26,551 nucleotides of DNA from CBFGTV01 sp965652145 (GCA_965652145.1 CBFGTV010000046.1:1-26551); one strand, 5' to 3'; positions 5,670 through 13,112 are shown, numbered from the stretch's first letter. Notes: a model not told the origin generated them from the letters alone. Program-made: numbers and translations.

Positions 5670-5765
5670 TATATTTATTAAAATGTTTGACTTTGTTTAT
5701 TATCAATATTATCCTTACATTAAATCAAACTAAATTGTCTGATAAATGTATTGGGGGGAAAATAA

Positions 5766-7181
5766 ATGAATTTAGAATTTGATATAGTAGCCTTTGTTGC
5801 GGAGGCTTTGGGGAATAATAAAAAAATATACAAAGATATGGATAGTTTATATCTCAAAAGGAAGTACGAATATTATAGGGTTGCAAAGGAACATAAGCTA
5901 TACACACATCAAATTATCACAGAAGGAAGCTTGGTTCAAGAAGAATATTGTAAAAAAGCTCTAGGTTTGCTTCTTTTATCGGAACATTATCCTGATACAT
6001 TAGAGGGTCTTTTTAAAATCATTGATAAAGGATGGGCATATGCCTCTTTGTTTGTTTTGAATCATCAGGTTATAGATGGTGAGAAATTCCTAAAAAACGT
6101 TGTTAAAAAATCAGGTGATATAGACAAGGTTTCAGACACCTGGTTAAATGCACAAATGTTAATGATGTATTTTCTTGCACATAAACATGATAAAAAGATC
6201 ATCCAAAATCAAATTTATCATACTTTAATAAATAGCATGATCTTTCGCTGGGAGCATTACCAGAATGACCACACATATAGAATATCCATGCACAATGCTT
6301 CCAACGAATTAAAGATAAAGGTTAAAGCTCTTAAAAATAGTATATTTGCTGAAAATGGTCGATTTAGTAACTATTATGGTATGTATTCCAAAATGACAGA
6401 TAGGGCTGAAACTATTGCCCTTTTATTTGATTTTGACGAGCTGTCATGTGATAGCGTTTTTGAAGATATTAAATTTTCGGATCGTGATATTGACGAGATA
6501 CTATTGGCGTTTGTTTCCAGAAACGAAACATATATCCTTGAAAGGGCTAAGGATTTTCTATGCAGTAGTATCTATATACGTTATCTTATCAAGGCGTATA
6601 AAGAAGTTAAAAAAATGCATTTTAAGAATAATAGAGAAACAATGTTCCTGGAGATAGAAGAACTGGAAGAGAAGCAAAGTAAAAGTGTGCAAGACATAAA
6701 AAGATTATCAGCGTCTTTAGAAGAAACCAGGCTAAAGGCTGAAGCTTTAGAAAGAGAAAATAAAAGATTACAGATAGAATTAGAAAAAGCTAGAAGTAAT
6801 CGGAAGGAATTAAATAGTCTTAGAGAATTTTTGTTCAATATAGATATAGAAGAGGAATATACTGACGAGGATAACTTAATTGATGTTAAAAGACTCCAGG
6901 AAGTTAGTGCAGCCGTCATTGGCGGCCATGATAAGTGGCAGGTAAAAATGAAGGAGTATTTGCCCAACTATATTTTTATATCACCTGACCATCTCAATTT
7001 CGATATAAAAATACTAGAAAAAGTAGAGGTAGTTTTTATTTACACAAACTACCTTAATCATGCTTTGTACTACAAGGTAATGCAAGCATTAGATGGAAAA
7101 GATACAAAAATAATATACATAAAAAAAAAACACGACCGGATGGTCTTAAAGGCAATGTATCAAGAATTACGTAAAAATTGA
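5766..7181 (+). CDS. Coiled-coil protein with C-terminal DUF2325 domain
   Basis: 471 residues, ATG preceded by GGGGGG. Residues 1-285 are mostly alpha-helical and unrecognised. Residues ~290-355 are a long coiled coil (MFLEIEELEEKQSKSVQDIK onward). Residues ~380-465 match DUF2325: AAVIGGHDKWQVKMKEYLP, then a predicted Rossmann-like strand order ending VEVVFIYTNYLNHALYYKVM. DUF2325 proteins are known mainly from sequence and often lie in accessory regions; no enzymatic activity is established as far as I know. It is monocistronic: own promoter upstream, strong terminator at 7296. I infer a cytoplasmic sensor or effector, weakly. Confidence 0.75.
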   Translation: MNLEFDIVAFVAEALGNNKKIYKDMDSLYLKRKYEYYRVAKEHKLYTHQIITEGSLVQEEYCKKALGLLLLSEHYPDTLEGLFKIIDKGWAYASLFVLNHQVIDGEKFLKNVVKKSGDIDKVSDTWLNAQMLMMYFLAHKHDKKIIQNQIYHTLINSMIFRWEHYQNDHTYRISMHNASNELKIKVKALKNSIFAENGRFSNYYGMYSKMTDRAETIALLFDFDELSCDSVFEDIKFSDRDIDEILLAFVSRNETYILERAKDFLCSSIYIRYLIKAYKEVKKMHFKNNRETMFLEIEELEEKQSKSVQDIKRLSASLEETRLKAEALERENKRLQIELEKARSNRKELNSLREFLFNIDIEEEYTDEDNLIDVKRLQEVSAAVIGGHDKWQVKMKEYLPNYIFISPDHLNFDIKILEKVEVVFIYTNYLNHALYYKVMQALDGKDTKIIYIKKKHDRMVLKAMYQELRKN

Positions 7182-7295
7182 ATTTCAATCCCCAGGGTTG
7201 TGATATGCTCTCATCGTAGTGAACACTTTTATTGCTATTGTCTACTACAAGGAGAGTATGTTAAATAAACATCAGGCGGTTTTTATGCAAAAGTA

Positions 7296-7326
7296 AAGGA
7301 AGTCATATATTTATGACTTCCTTTTG
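7296..7326 (+). terminator. Strong intrinsic terminator after DUF2325 gene
   Basis: AAGGAAGTCATA (7296-7307) pairs perfectly with TATGACTTCCTT (7312-7323) over a 4-nt loop and is followed by TTTG. It is 115 bp after the stop codon. Confidence 0.85.
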
Positions 7327-7348
7327 ATTTAAAAGATAAAATAAAATC

Positions 7349-7440
7349 GTTTCAATTCCTCATAGGTAGTTTCTATAGCCCTTTTTAAAAAATCTTGTTT
7401 TTATAAATTTAAATTTCAAATCCTTATAGGTAATTTCAAT
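7349..7440. CRISPR. Relic CRISPR: two degenerate repeats, one spacer
   Basis: Repeat 1 at 7349-7376 begins GTTTCAATTCCTCATAGGTA. Repeat 2 at 7413-7440 begins ATTTCAAATCCTTATAGGTA. They agree at 23 of 28 positions and start 64 bp apart, leaving a 36-bp spacer (7377-7412), normal CRISPR geometry. The 20-nt core is the one I recall from clostridial type I-B/III arrays, usually written in reverse as ...ACCTATGAGGAATTGAAAC. The 3' ends of the repeats have decayed, and no third repeat is found 64 bp either side. No cas gene in the window. Confidence 0.6.
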
Positions 7441-7607
7441 GGGCTTAAATAAAATTATAGTGCAGACTATAGTAATTGTCAAGAGCAAATCATATAAAAA
7501 TTCAAATAAGTGCTGACCTTGTAAGTACCTTAGGGTGTTTACTTGAAATAATTATGTTTTGATACCATTTTAGAGTTTTTAGTAAAAAGATTTTTAATAG
7601 AAATCAC

Positions 7608-7659
7608 TTGACCAGCGTATATTATAATTATATTATATATATAGCATAATTATAATATA
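7608..7659 (+). promoter_or_regulatory. Promoter with 14-bp perfect dyad
   Basis: TTGACC (7608-7613), 17 bp, TATTAT (7631-7636). A perfect inverted repeat has arms TATATTATAATTAT (7618-7631) and ATAATTATAATATA (7646-7659), spanning the -10. The gene downstream looks ribbon-helix-helix-like and could bind it. Because both arms are pure A/T, part of the match could be compositional. Confidence 0.6.
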
Positions 7660-7676
7660 GTCGGAGGGATGTTATA

Positions 7677-8093
7677 ATGGCGAAAAATGTTTCTATATAC
7701 ATTCATGATCATGTATATTCTTTAATAGCAGAACGGGATACGAATCGGAGCTCCATAATCAATCGAGATTTGGAACGACTATATAAGCTGTACCATAGAG
7801 CCCTAAAAAGTATTGACTTAACCTTAAGCGAAGTTTGGCTAATACTAGACGCTTTAAACAGTAGCCTTATGACAGCAGATACAGCAGGGTTGTTGTGGGT
7901 CAATATTGCAGAGTCAATAGAACTAGATGACCTTGACAAAAAGTGGGATGTTGACGGAAACCAACTTGTAGAGAAGTTAAAAAATCTATCCCCATTTGAG
8001 AATATGTCCATCATTGATGCAAGTGAAAGATTTTGGAATTGCAAGGATGCTGACCGTAACGAAGAGACCATAAAAAAGCTATTTATTATATAG
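7677..8093 (+). CDS. Ribbon-helix-helix-like protein, unknown
   Basis: 138 residues, ATG preceded by GGAGGG. The first ~40 residues (NVSIYIHDHVYSLIAERDTN, then RSSIINRDLERLYKLYHRAL) have the strand-helix-helix pattern of ribbon-helix-helix DNA-binding proteins. The rest (residues 45-138) is helical and unrecognised. The gene sits directly behind a promoter with a 14-bp dyad, so autorepression is likely. A 29-codon frame follows 10 bp downstream. DNA binding is inferred from pattern only. Confidence 0.6.
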   Translation: MAKNVSIYIHDHVYSLIAERDTNRSSIINRDLERLYKLYHRALKSIDLTLSEVWLILDALNSSLMTADTAGLLWVNIAESIELDDLDKKWDVDGNQLVEKLKNLSPFENMSIIDASERFWNCKDADRNEETIKKLFII

Positions 8094-8103
8094 GGGGGAG
8101 AAT

Positions 8104-8193
8104 ATGAATAAAATCGAGTCAAGAACAGTAATAAAGTCAAGTCGGAAGCCATTTCTTAAACGGGAGTACTCAGGCGAGGAATCAACTCTTTAG
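8104..8193 (+). CDS. Tiny basic protein or gene remnant, 29 residues
   Basis: The ATG follows GGGGGGAG by 5 nt and lies 10 bp after the preceding stop, so it is likely translated. The product (begins MNKIESRTVIKSSRKPFLKR) is basic and unrecognised. It may be a small real peptide or the start of a gene whose remainder has been lost; the terminator at 8248 closes the unit. Confidence 0.4.
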   Translation: MNKIESRTVIKSSRKPFLKREYSGEESTL

Positions 8194-8247
8194 GTTTAAC
8201 TATAGTGGAATTGGAGCCATTTATAAATGAATACTATATTTATATGT

Positions 8248-8270
8248 GTGTTCACGGCGAACACTTTTTT
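8248..8270 (+). terminator. Intrinsic terminator
   Basis: GTGTTC (8248-8253) and GAACAC (8259-8264) pair around ACGGC, followed by six T. It ends the 7677-8193 unit. Confidence 0.8.
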
Positions 8271-8381
8271 CTTTAGTTATAGGGGTAGTGGGAGCGCTCG
8301 TGCATATAGGAGCAAAGCAGCAATAACGACCATTTTGCGTAGAAGAATTGAGAGAAATTATAATCATGTAAAATTATCTTT

Positions 8382-8410
8382 AGCTTCCTGTATTTCAGGA
8401 GCTTTTTATT
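8382..8410 (+). terminator. Intrinsic terminator related to 1102-1130
   Basis: AGCTTCCTG (8382-8390) pairs with CAGGAGCT (8396-8403, one base bulged), followed by a T-rich tract. It shares its 5' arm exactly with the terminator at 1102, so the two may derive from one ancestral sequence. Confidence 0.7.
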
Positions 8411-8433
8411 TTGTTATCGTTAAATTATTAAAG

Positions 8434-8469
8434 CATCTATTCCCTAAATTTCATTTTAGGGAATAGATG
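8434..8469. repeat. 15-bp perfect inverted repeat
   Basis: CATCTATTCCCTAAA (8434-8448) and TTTAGGGAATAGATG (8455-8469) flank a 6-nt loop. There is no T-run after it on either strand, so a terminator role is unlikely. Unknown role. Confidence 0.8.
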
Positions 8470-8650
8470 AAGTGGTTTGAATTTAAAATATCAAAAAATA
8501 ATCAAAAAATAATTAAATTTTAAATAGATTTTAATGTAAAAAATTAGAATTCGTGTTAAAATTAATATAATTATTAATGTAAGTAAAAATGATTTGGCTT
8601 TACCTATTTCTGAAGAAGAAATATCACCACGAACAAAGGGAGGTATGGAT

Positions 8651-8806
8651 ATGAAAATTGATGTAAAACATTTGGAAATTTATATTAGATGTCTAAAGAA
8701 TGTAATAGAAGAAAATAAAGCTAAAGGTCGAGATATTACTTTTTTGGAAGGGCAATTATCTGGACTTGAAAAGATTATTAATGGTGAGTTTATGAAAGGG
8801 GAGTGA
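8651..8806 (+). CDS. Small helical protein, unknown, 51 residues
   Basis: The frame is open from 8594, but ATG 8651 has GGGAGG at the right distance (8639-8644); an ATG at 8645 is too close. The product (MKIDVKHLEIYIRCLKNVIE onward) is a charged helical protein ending in KIINGEFMKGE. Not recognised. It is first in a three-gene run (8651, 8813, 9064) with gaps of 6 and 17 bp. Confidence 0.55.
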   Translation: MKIDVKHLEIYIRCLKNVIEENKAKGRDITFLEGQLSGLEKIINGEFMKGE

Positions 8807-8812
8807 GTTAAT

Positions 8813-9046
8813 TTGGAGATTAAAAAAAGGGCATTAATAGAAACTTTATTTGCTTATGCTAATATAATTGCAGCCTTGATGTCAGCTATACTTTTTATTG
8901 ATGATCAAAGGCCAAAGCATATTGTAATAATAATTATAAATATTATACTGTATTGGTGTATTAAAAATGATGTAGGTTATAGAGGCCTATATAGGATAAT
9001 TAAGCAAAATTATAGAGACTTTTTTAAATATATCTCAAAAAAATAA
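8813..9046 (+). CDS. Small membrane protein, two predicted TM helices
   Basis: 77 residues, TTG start, with AGGGGAG upstream. Residues ~8-30 (LIETLFAYANIIAALMSAIL) and ~36-54 (HIVIIIINIILYWCI) are hydrophobic membrane segments with a short polar link between them; the C-terminus is basic (RIIKQNYRDFFKYISKK). Not recognised. It is co-transcribed with its two neighbours, so it may work with them at the membrane, but nothing more can be said. Confidence 0.6.
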   Translation: MEIKKRALIETLFAYANIIAALMSAILFIDDQRPKHIVIIIINIILYWCIKNDVGYRGLYRIIKQNYRDFFKYISKK

Positions 9047-9063
9047 AGCGAAGAGGTGAAAAC

Positions 9064-9306
9064 ATGGTTGATTTTATAAAGCTACCAAGAAATTTAGTCC
9101 AACTCTCGAATGAAATTATTCGAGCCGTTGATCTTTATTGGAATAGAGAAATTTCTGAAATTGAGTTGAAGGAGCTTCTTTGGTCTTGGGCAGCTTCTGG
9201 GAAGCTGCTTGAGGCCGATACAATAAATAGAACAATTAAAACGAGAATCGGCAAGAAAAGAACCGAGGTTGCTATAAAACTATTAGAGAATTATAAAAAA
9301 TTTTAA
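9064..9306 (+). CDS. TIGR04540-like small protein
   Basis: 80 residues with a ribosome binding site GAAGAGGTG. The pattern EIIRAVDLYWNREISEIELK, then a variable stretch and IKTRIGKKRTEVAIKLLENY, resembles the TIGR04540 family, a short clostridial family of unknown function. The resemblance is from memory of the family's shape (DxYWxxEIxExEL and GKxR). Last gene of the run starting at 8651. Confidence 0.55.
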   Translation: MVDFIKLPRNLVQLSNEIIRAVDLYWNREISEIELKELLWSWAASGKLLEADTINRTIKTRIGKKRTEVAIKLLENYKKF

Positions 9307-9443
9307 GTGTAATTATTGAAAGGGGATAGAATGAACATTGGTGAATTTATATTTTAGTAGGCATGAAAATATACTTACGAGAGAGCTGAAATTCGGATCA
9401 GGGTTGTTGTAGTTAAATAACTGTATTGAAAGGAGTTATCTGT

Positions 9444-9896
9444 ATGTCGGTGCTTTCGGATTTTATTACTGATAATGAGTGGGATTTACTTAGTTTTCAG
9501 TGTAGATATGGTGGCAATTTTTATATTTTTGTAGGACCAAATTATATTCTGATGCAGAGAATGGACGATTGGTTAAATGGTGCGGATATGGAAGGTACAG
9601 CCATGCAGTCATACCTAGCTAATGAGGGTATATGGCTGTTGTGTGGTTTTGGAAGAACCTTTGATGAAGCCTTGCAGATGATTGAAGGTAAGATTAAAAA
9701 ACATAAAGATGATTCAAAATGGAAAAAAACCCAATGGGAGTTTTATGATTGGTTTGTTAACTGGTCGGGATTATCTTACGGTTTTGAGTTGGATAATGAA
9801 ATTAAAAGAGTTGGTTCGCCACTATTGTATGAATCTTATAAAAATGATGGTTCGATTCCATATGACCCCGATACTGGGAAAGTTATTTATGGATAA
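9444..9896 (+). CDS. Unknown cytoplasmic protein, 150 residues
   Basis: An in-frame ATG at 9426 exists, but ATG 9444 is preferred because AAAGGAG (9429-9435) precedes it. The protein is acidic and rich in Trp, Tyr and Phe (LSFQCRYGGNFYIFVGPNYI; KKTQWEFYDWFVNWSGLSYG) with a central helix (EALQMIEGKIKKHKDDSKW). No signal peptide or membrane segment. Not recognised; its aromatic, acidic composition is like that of small phage or plasmid proteins, which is only a loose hint. Confidence 0.65.
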   Translation: MSVLSDFITDNEWDLLSFQCRYGGNFYIFVGPNYILMQRMDDWLNGADMEGTAMQSYLANEGIWLLCGFGRTFDEALQMIEGKIKKHKDDSKWKKTQWEFYDWFVNWSGLSYGFELDNEIKRVGSPLLYESYKNDGSIPYDPDTGKVIYG

Positions 9897-10051
9897 TGGT
9901 GTTTTTAGATGGATAACCTGTTGCTTATACTTTTTAGTGTTCATCAAAAAAGAAAGGTGGTTTGAATAAAGGACAGGGAGCAAGGATTTGAAACATTGAC
10001 TTGAAATTATTAATTATAGTCTGTATTAATTGTTTAGGAACTACCTTATAG
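9897..10051. other. Spacer without identified gene
   Basis: AT-rich DNA between the 9444 gene and the methyltransferase remnant. I see no gene, strong hairpin or convincing promoter in it. Confidence 0.4.
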
Positions 10052-10378
10052 GAATGCAAAGAATACAGTGTTTCAGATATTTTCTGTTGTTCTTTTGCTC
10101 TTTTCTTTGTTCAAGCTATTCAAATTAGGTATGCGAATTACTTTGAACAGATATGCGTTGGTGACTGCCTTCATAGGATAGTTGATATTTTTTTTAGGAT
10201 GCTAAAGCCAGAAGAATTGAAGCTAGGTCAAGGATTTTCAAAAGATTACATAATTGATCGGGACTACACAGGGAAAAGATACCCTAGCAGCAAAAGGACA
10301 GCCAGAATCGGGAATAGTGTCGTTCCTGTAATGGCTAAAGTTTTAGTACAATCCAATATGCCTGATAGCTTGGCATAA
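10052..10378 (+). pseudogene. C-terminal remnant of a C5-cytosine DNA methyltransferase
   Basis: The frame is open from 10052 to the stop at 10376-10378, but no ribosome binding site or full-length start is present. From about 10184 it reads DIFFRMLKPEELKLGQGFSK, then a stretch ending IGNSVVPVMAKVLVQSN: the RMLxPxELxxxQGF and IGNxVxPxxAxxL motifs that close Dcm-type C5-methyltransferases. The catalytic Pro-Cys motif and SAM-binding motifs are missing, so only ~65 residues of a >300-residue enzyme survive. The part before 10184 is not recognisably homologous. A dead gene, indicating past presence of a methyltransferase beside the sce7726 gene. Confidence 0.75.
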
Positions 10379-10474
10379 GAGCAGCTTAGGTTTATTGTTT
10401 GAAGATTACCTATTCGTTACAAATAGAGGTAAGAATGGTAATTGGTGAAATAACGACGGAAAGAAGGTGAGATT

Positions 10475-11101
10475 TTGGTTATTAGAGATAGTACTATTAG
10501 ATCATGTCTTCTATCCGAATTAAGAAAGAATAGAGACTTTAGCACAATTATTAAACCTGAAATGCAAGTAGGGTATGGAGATGCAATCATAGATATAGCA
10601 GTTATAAAGGACACATTTTATGGTTTTGAAATTAAAAGCGAAGTAGACTCTTTGCAACGATTGAGAAATCAAGTGAAATCATATGATACTTTATTTACAA
10701 AAACGTCCTTAGTATTATGCGAAAATCATTATGAAAAAGCGCTAAATATTGTACCCTCATATTGGGGGATTATTAAGGCTGTTTTAAAGAATGGTGAATT
10801 AGAGCTTTTGCATTCAAGAGAAGCCAGTTTAAACCCTAATAGAAAACCAATAGCTTTTGTACAGCTTTTATGGAGAAATGAATTGCTGGATTTATGCGAA
10901 AAGCTAGGAGTAGAAAAGAAATACAGGCGTCTAGCAAAGTTTGCCCTTTGGGAAAAGATAACTGAACGGATATCTATGGAAGAACTAGAGCCTACAGTTA
11001 TCAATTATTTAAGGTTACGAGACAACTGGGAGGAGCCACTAAAATCAATAAAGACAAAGTCATTAAATTGTGAAAGGAGGAGCTTCTTTGGGAAAAGATA
11101 A
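10475..11101 (+). CDS. sce7726-family protein, PD-(D/E)XK-like
   Basis: 208 residues, TTG start with AAGGTGAG immediately upstream. The opening RDSTIRSCLLSEL, then GDAIIDIAVIKDTFYGFEIK and a following QVKSYD fit the sce7726 family. Asp40, Glu52-x-Lys54 and Gln66/Tyr70 lie in the order expected of a PD-(D/E)XK nuclease core (Asp, ExK, then a helix with Gln). The family occurs in mobile and phage regions; its exact role is not established. It overlaps by 14 bp the next small frame, which is translated from within its end. Nuclease activity is inferred from motif order. Confidence 0.75.
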   Translation: MVIRDSTIRSCLLSELRKNRDFSTIIKPEMQVGYGDAIIDIAVIKDTFYGFEIKSEVDSLQRLRNQVKSYDTLFTKTSLVLCENHYEKALNIVPSYWGIIKAVLKNGELELLHSREASLNPNRKPIAFVQLLWRNELLDLCEKLGVEKKYRRLAKFALWEKITERISMEELEPTVINYLRLRDNWEEPLKSIKTKSLNCERRSFFGKR

Positions 11102-11198
11102 ATCCAGCAAAGTAATTAAGGAATTTATACGTAGATTGGAAGAAATGAGCGGATGCCAGGGAGTGAGATTCTTAAATGAGATACTTTATATTTTATAA
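11088..11198 (+). CDS. Tiny protein overlapping sce7726 gene, 36 residues
   Basis: TTG start at 11088 preceded by AAGGAGG (11074-11080), overlapping the end of the sce7726 gene in another frame; its own end overlaps the next gene by 23 bp. Such nested overlaps usually mean translational coupling. The product (begins MGKDKSSKVIKEFIRRLEEM) is basic, then ends hydrophobic (FLNEILYIL). Not recognised; it could be a real accessory peptide or a truncated gene start. Confidence 0.45.
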   Translation: MGKDKSSKVIKEFIRRLEEMSGCQGVRFLNEILYIL

Positions 11199-11502
11199 AA
11201 ACGGAGTTTTTGAAGGAAAGGGATGTTCTTATTTTGAGGGTACTATAAAAAATTGGTTAAGCATTGAGGACACAAGAGAAGTATCTGTAGACGAATATAA
11301 TCATACAGATGTATTGAATTTTAAAAAAATTAAAAGAGTAAGATATAGACTACAGTTGGGTGTATGTACAAATTGTGGTGCAGATTATTCTGATTCAGAA
11401 CAGTGGTGTGATGAACATGAAGTAAAATTTAGACATCTATGTGGGAACTGTCAAATAGGTACGTTACCAGTTGTTAAGACACTAGCAATAAAAGAATATT
11501 GA
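11176..11502 (+). CDS. Zinc-ribbon-like protein, unknown
   Basis: 108 residues. Cys pairs C64-x2-C67 and C89-x2-C92 with an intervening C78 and His residues (GVCTNCGADYSDSEQWCDEH) suggest a zinc ribbon or knuckle in the C-terminal half; the N-terminal half (RYFIFYKNGVFEGKGCSYFE) is beta-rich. ATG 11176 lies inside the end of the preceding tiny gene, with GGGAGTGAG upstream. Probably co-transcribed with the sce7726 gene. A strong terminator follows at 11702. Function unknown. Confidence 0.65.
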   Translation: MRYFIFYKNGVFEGKGCSYFEGTIKNWLSIEDTREVSVDEYNHTDVLNFKKIKRVRYRLQLGVCTNCGADYSDSEQWCDEHEVKFRHLCGNCQIGTLPVVKTLAIKEY

Positions 11503-11701
11503 ATGACTGAAGGAGCTGCCGGCAACCTGGCCCCGGAGTCTCTGAATTACCGGTTATTATGGCAATTTTCATGCCAAAAATCACTATTTATCAAACAATT
11601 TATATGTAGACATGAAGCGTAACTAAGAGTTTAAAAGAACTAAAAAATAGGTAAAACAAGCTTTTCGTAATGAGTAATATACATAAGAGATTTTAACTCT
11701 G

Positions 11702-11731
11702 TAAAACGTTCTGCAAAGAGCGTTTTTTAAT
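11702..11731 (+). terminator. Strong intrinsic terminator
   Basis: A 10-bp stem, AAAACGTTCT with AGAGCGTTTT (one G.U pair), a GCAA tetraloop, then TTAATTTTT. It ends plus-strand transcription from the sce7726 unit. Confidence 0.8.
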
Positions 11732-11734
11732 TTT

Positions 11735-11752
11735 TAGCGCAAAAATTGCGCT
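11735..11752. repeat. 18-bp dyad, copy 1
   Basis: TAGCGCAAAAATTGCGCT: 7-bp arms around AAA. The identical 18-mer occurs at 17461-17478. A likely protein-binding dyad or short hairpin; no T-run positions it as a plain terminator. Confidence 0.75.
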
Positions 11753-11768
11753 CCCCATCATGCCCCGA

Positions 11769-11843
11769 TCAGCAGCGGAGCAATGGTTTTGCTGATGGGG
11801 TACTTTTCAAGCCCCCTATGGATTGTTTAATACTCTCTAACAT
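11769..11843 (-). CDS. Minus-strand mini-frame behind leader repeat, 24 residues
   Basis: The ATG at 11843 (minus strand) is preceded by GGGAGGAT, a strong ribosome binding site at the end of the leader repeat 11911-11851. The product (begins MLESIKQSIGGLKSTPSAK) stops after 24 residues inside a hairpin-forming region (CCCCATCAGC with GCTGAT-CGGGG). It is most likely the 5' stub of a gene whose remainder is lost, or a leader peptide. The second leader copy at the window's right end would point to a full gene outside. Confidence 0.4.
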   Translation of the reverse strand: MLESIKQSIGGLKSTPSAKPLLRC

Positions 11844-11850
11844 ATCCTCC

Positions 11851-11911
11851 CGGCTCCTGCGGGTACAATCCCTTCGGTCAACTTCGTTCATCCTTTCGCA
11901 CCCTAAAGGCA
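11851..11911 (-). repeat. Leader repeat E, copy 1 (minus strand)
   Basis: 61 bp, reverse complement of 26491-26551 with three mismatches. GC-rich between AT-rich flanks. In the sense direction it contains a possible GGG/CCC hairpin (GGGATTGTACCC) within GGC/GCC and runs straight into the GGGAGGAT site and ATG at 11843. A structured 5' leader is the simplest reading. The match may extend beyond the window at the other copy. Confidence 0.85.
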
Positions 11912-12030
11912 AATAAATTAATATCGTATTTTCAGCAAAATAAATAAATTAATTTAACTAGTATTGCATTAATTTTGTTAATTATGTACAATTATATGAG
12001 AGTGATTTTTTAAAAGAAGGTGGTGAGTTA

Positions 12031-13068
12031 ATGAATAATTCTTTAAGAGATGATATTCTTCATCATATTTATGTTACTGGAGGATATACGACAATTGAAA
12101 GCCTAATGGAATATTTGGATGTCTCTAAACGTACAGCTTGGAAGTATTTAGAGTATCTATCTAAAGGATCAATAAAAGAACGTTTTTTAAAAAGGGTGAA
12201 TGAAGAAACTAGAAATCCACATGAAAAAATTATTTATCAAGTTACTGCAAAGACATGTAAGATGTATAACAATAAAGACTCGTATTATAGAAAAAAACAT
12301 CCACCTGAATATATAATAAGAAGCTTACTTAAGAATGGATATTTTAGTTTTTATAAAGAAGTTAAAGATAAATGTATATTTTTAAGTGAAGATAAATTGA
12401 ATTATTTACTTACTATTTATCCTATGGATATTATTCCGGTAAAATATGTAGCTGGTGAAAAAAAAATACTTTCCTTTGAAGATACTATTTTACCATTAGA
12501 GAATGGATTTAAAATTATTTATTTTGATAAAGATGTTACTATTAAAAATCAAATTAATACAATCTATACCAACTATGCTTCACTTATTGGAGTTAAAAGC
12601 GTTCCGGTTTATATGCATATTGTTGCTACTAATCGCTTAAGATTAGCTGAATTTTTAGAGGCAAATAGAGCTTTTAATTGTAGGTTTTATCCTTCCCCAT
12701 GTGATATTGAAAATGACTTAATAGAAATCTACGCTGGTTATCTTAAAAAGCAAGCTGAAGAAAGGGGGGAAGACATAAGTTTGATAGCTGAAAATTTGCG
12801 TAATGGTAGCATTAAAAAAATTCTATTAGAGAAAGTAGCAGCCCATTCAGTAAAACTTAATAGTAAAGAAAAAGATGTTTTATGCGAAATGAACTCATTA
12901 AGTATTCATCAAATTTTAATTTTAATAAAGACTATGATAGAGAATAAAAGTGAAAATATTTCGGAATTTTTATTCTCAATTATTAAGCTAAATTATTTCG
13001 GATATATTAGATTTCAGAGTAGGAGACCAGTATTTTCTTGTGAGGCTTTTGAAAGAAAATTGAGTTAG
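12031..13068 (+). CDS. Winged-HTH protein, possibly replication-relaxation-like
   Basis: 345 residues, ATG preceded by GAAGGTGGTGAG. Residues ~5-70 form a winged helix (LRDDILHHIYVTGGYTTIES, then LMEYLDVSKRTAWKYLEYLS, then a wing with IYQVTAKTCKMY). The remainder has a mixed fold with a motif VPVYMHIVATNRLRLAEFLE. The layout (N-terminal winged helix plus ~250-residue C-terminal domain, upstream of a coupling protein) resembles the 'replication-relaxation' family of Gram-positive conjugative elements, but I see no decisive signature. Low GC compared with the SLH/PKD genes. It could regulate or prepare DNA transfer; that is inference from position. Confidence 0.6.
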   Translation: MNNSLRDDILHHIYVTGGYTTIESLMEYLDVSKRTAWKYLEYLSKGSIKERFLKRVNEETRNPHEKIIYQVTAKTCKMYNNKDSYYRKKHPPEYIIRSLLKNGYFSFYKEVKDKCIFLSEDKLNYLLTIYPMDIIPVKYVAGEKKILSFEDTILPLENGFKIIYFDKDVTIKNQINTIYTNYASLIGVKSVPVYMHIVATNRLRLAEFLEANRAFNCRFYPSPCDIENDLIEIYAGYLKKQAEERGEDISLIAENLRNGSIKKILLEKVAAHSVKLNSKEKDVLCEMNSLSIHQILILIKTMIENKSENISEFLFSIIKLNYFGYIRFQSRRPVFSCEAFERKLS

Positions 13069-13073
13069 AGCAA

Positions 13074-13112
13074 GTAAACGCAAATATTTTTAGTGTTTCC
13101 GATTGCGTTTAC
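13074..13112 (+). terminator. Inverted repeat after 12031 gene
   Basis: GTAAACGCAA (13074-13083) and TTGCGTTTAC (13103-13112) are perfect 10-bp arms around a 19-nt loop, 6 bp after the stop codon. The T-run is weak (CTTTTT 15 nt later). Possible terminator or binding site. Confidence 0.5.

Larger units (their letters stand above)
8194..8650. other. Non-coding stretch with three hairpins
   Basis: It holds two terminators (8248, 8382) and a 15-bp perfect inverted repeat (8434-8469), then AT-rich DNA (8470-8590) with no clear promoter. The 79-codon open frame across 8227-8466 has no ribosome binding site and runs through all three hairpins, so it is not counted as a gene. The interval 8271-8381 could encode a small RNA ending at the second terminator; no promoter was identified with confidence. 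Confidence 0.5.
11503..12030. other. Gene-poor interval with terminators, dyad and leader repeat
   Basis: It contains a weak hairpin TGGCA/TGCCA near 11558, a strong plus-strand terminator (11702-11731), an 18-bp dyad (11735-11752), a minus-strand mini-frame, and one copy of the inverted-repeat leader (11851-11911). From 11912 to 12010 the DNA is very AT-rich and probably carries promoters in both directions (for the 12031 gene and the minus-strand leader), though I cannot fix them. Confidence 0.55.

Noticed and set aside
8227..8466. 79-codon plus-strand frame
   Set aside because: It runs through two intrinsic terminators and a perfect 15-bp inverted repeat and lacks a ribosome binding site.
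9532..9540. TGTAGGACC, similar to a box of the 54-bp element
   Set aside because: It lies inside a coding gene and there is no partner box 45 bp away.
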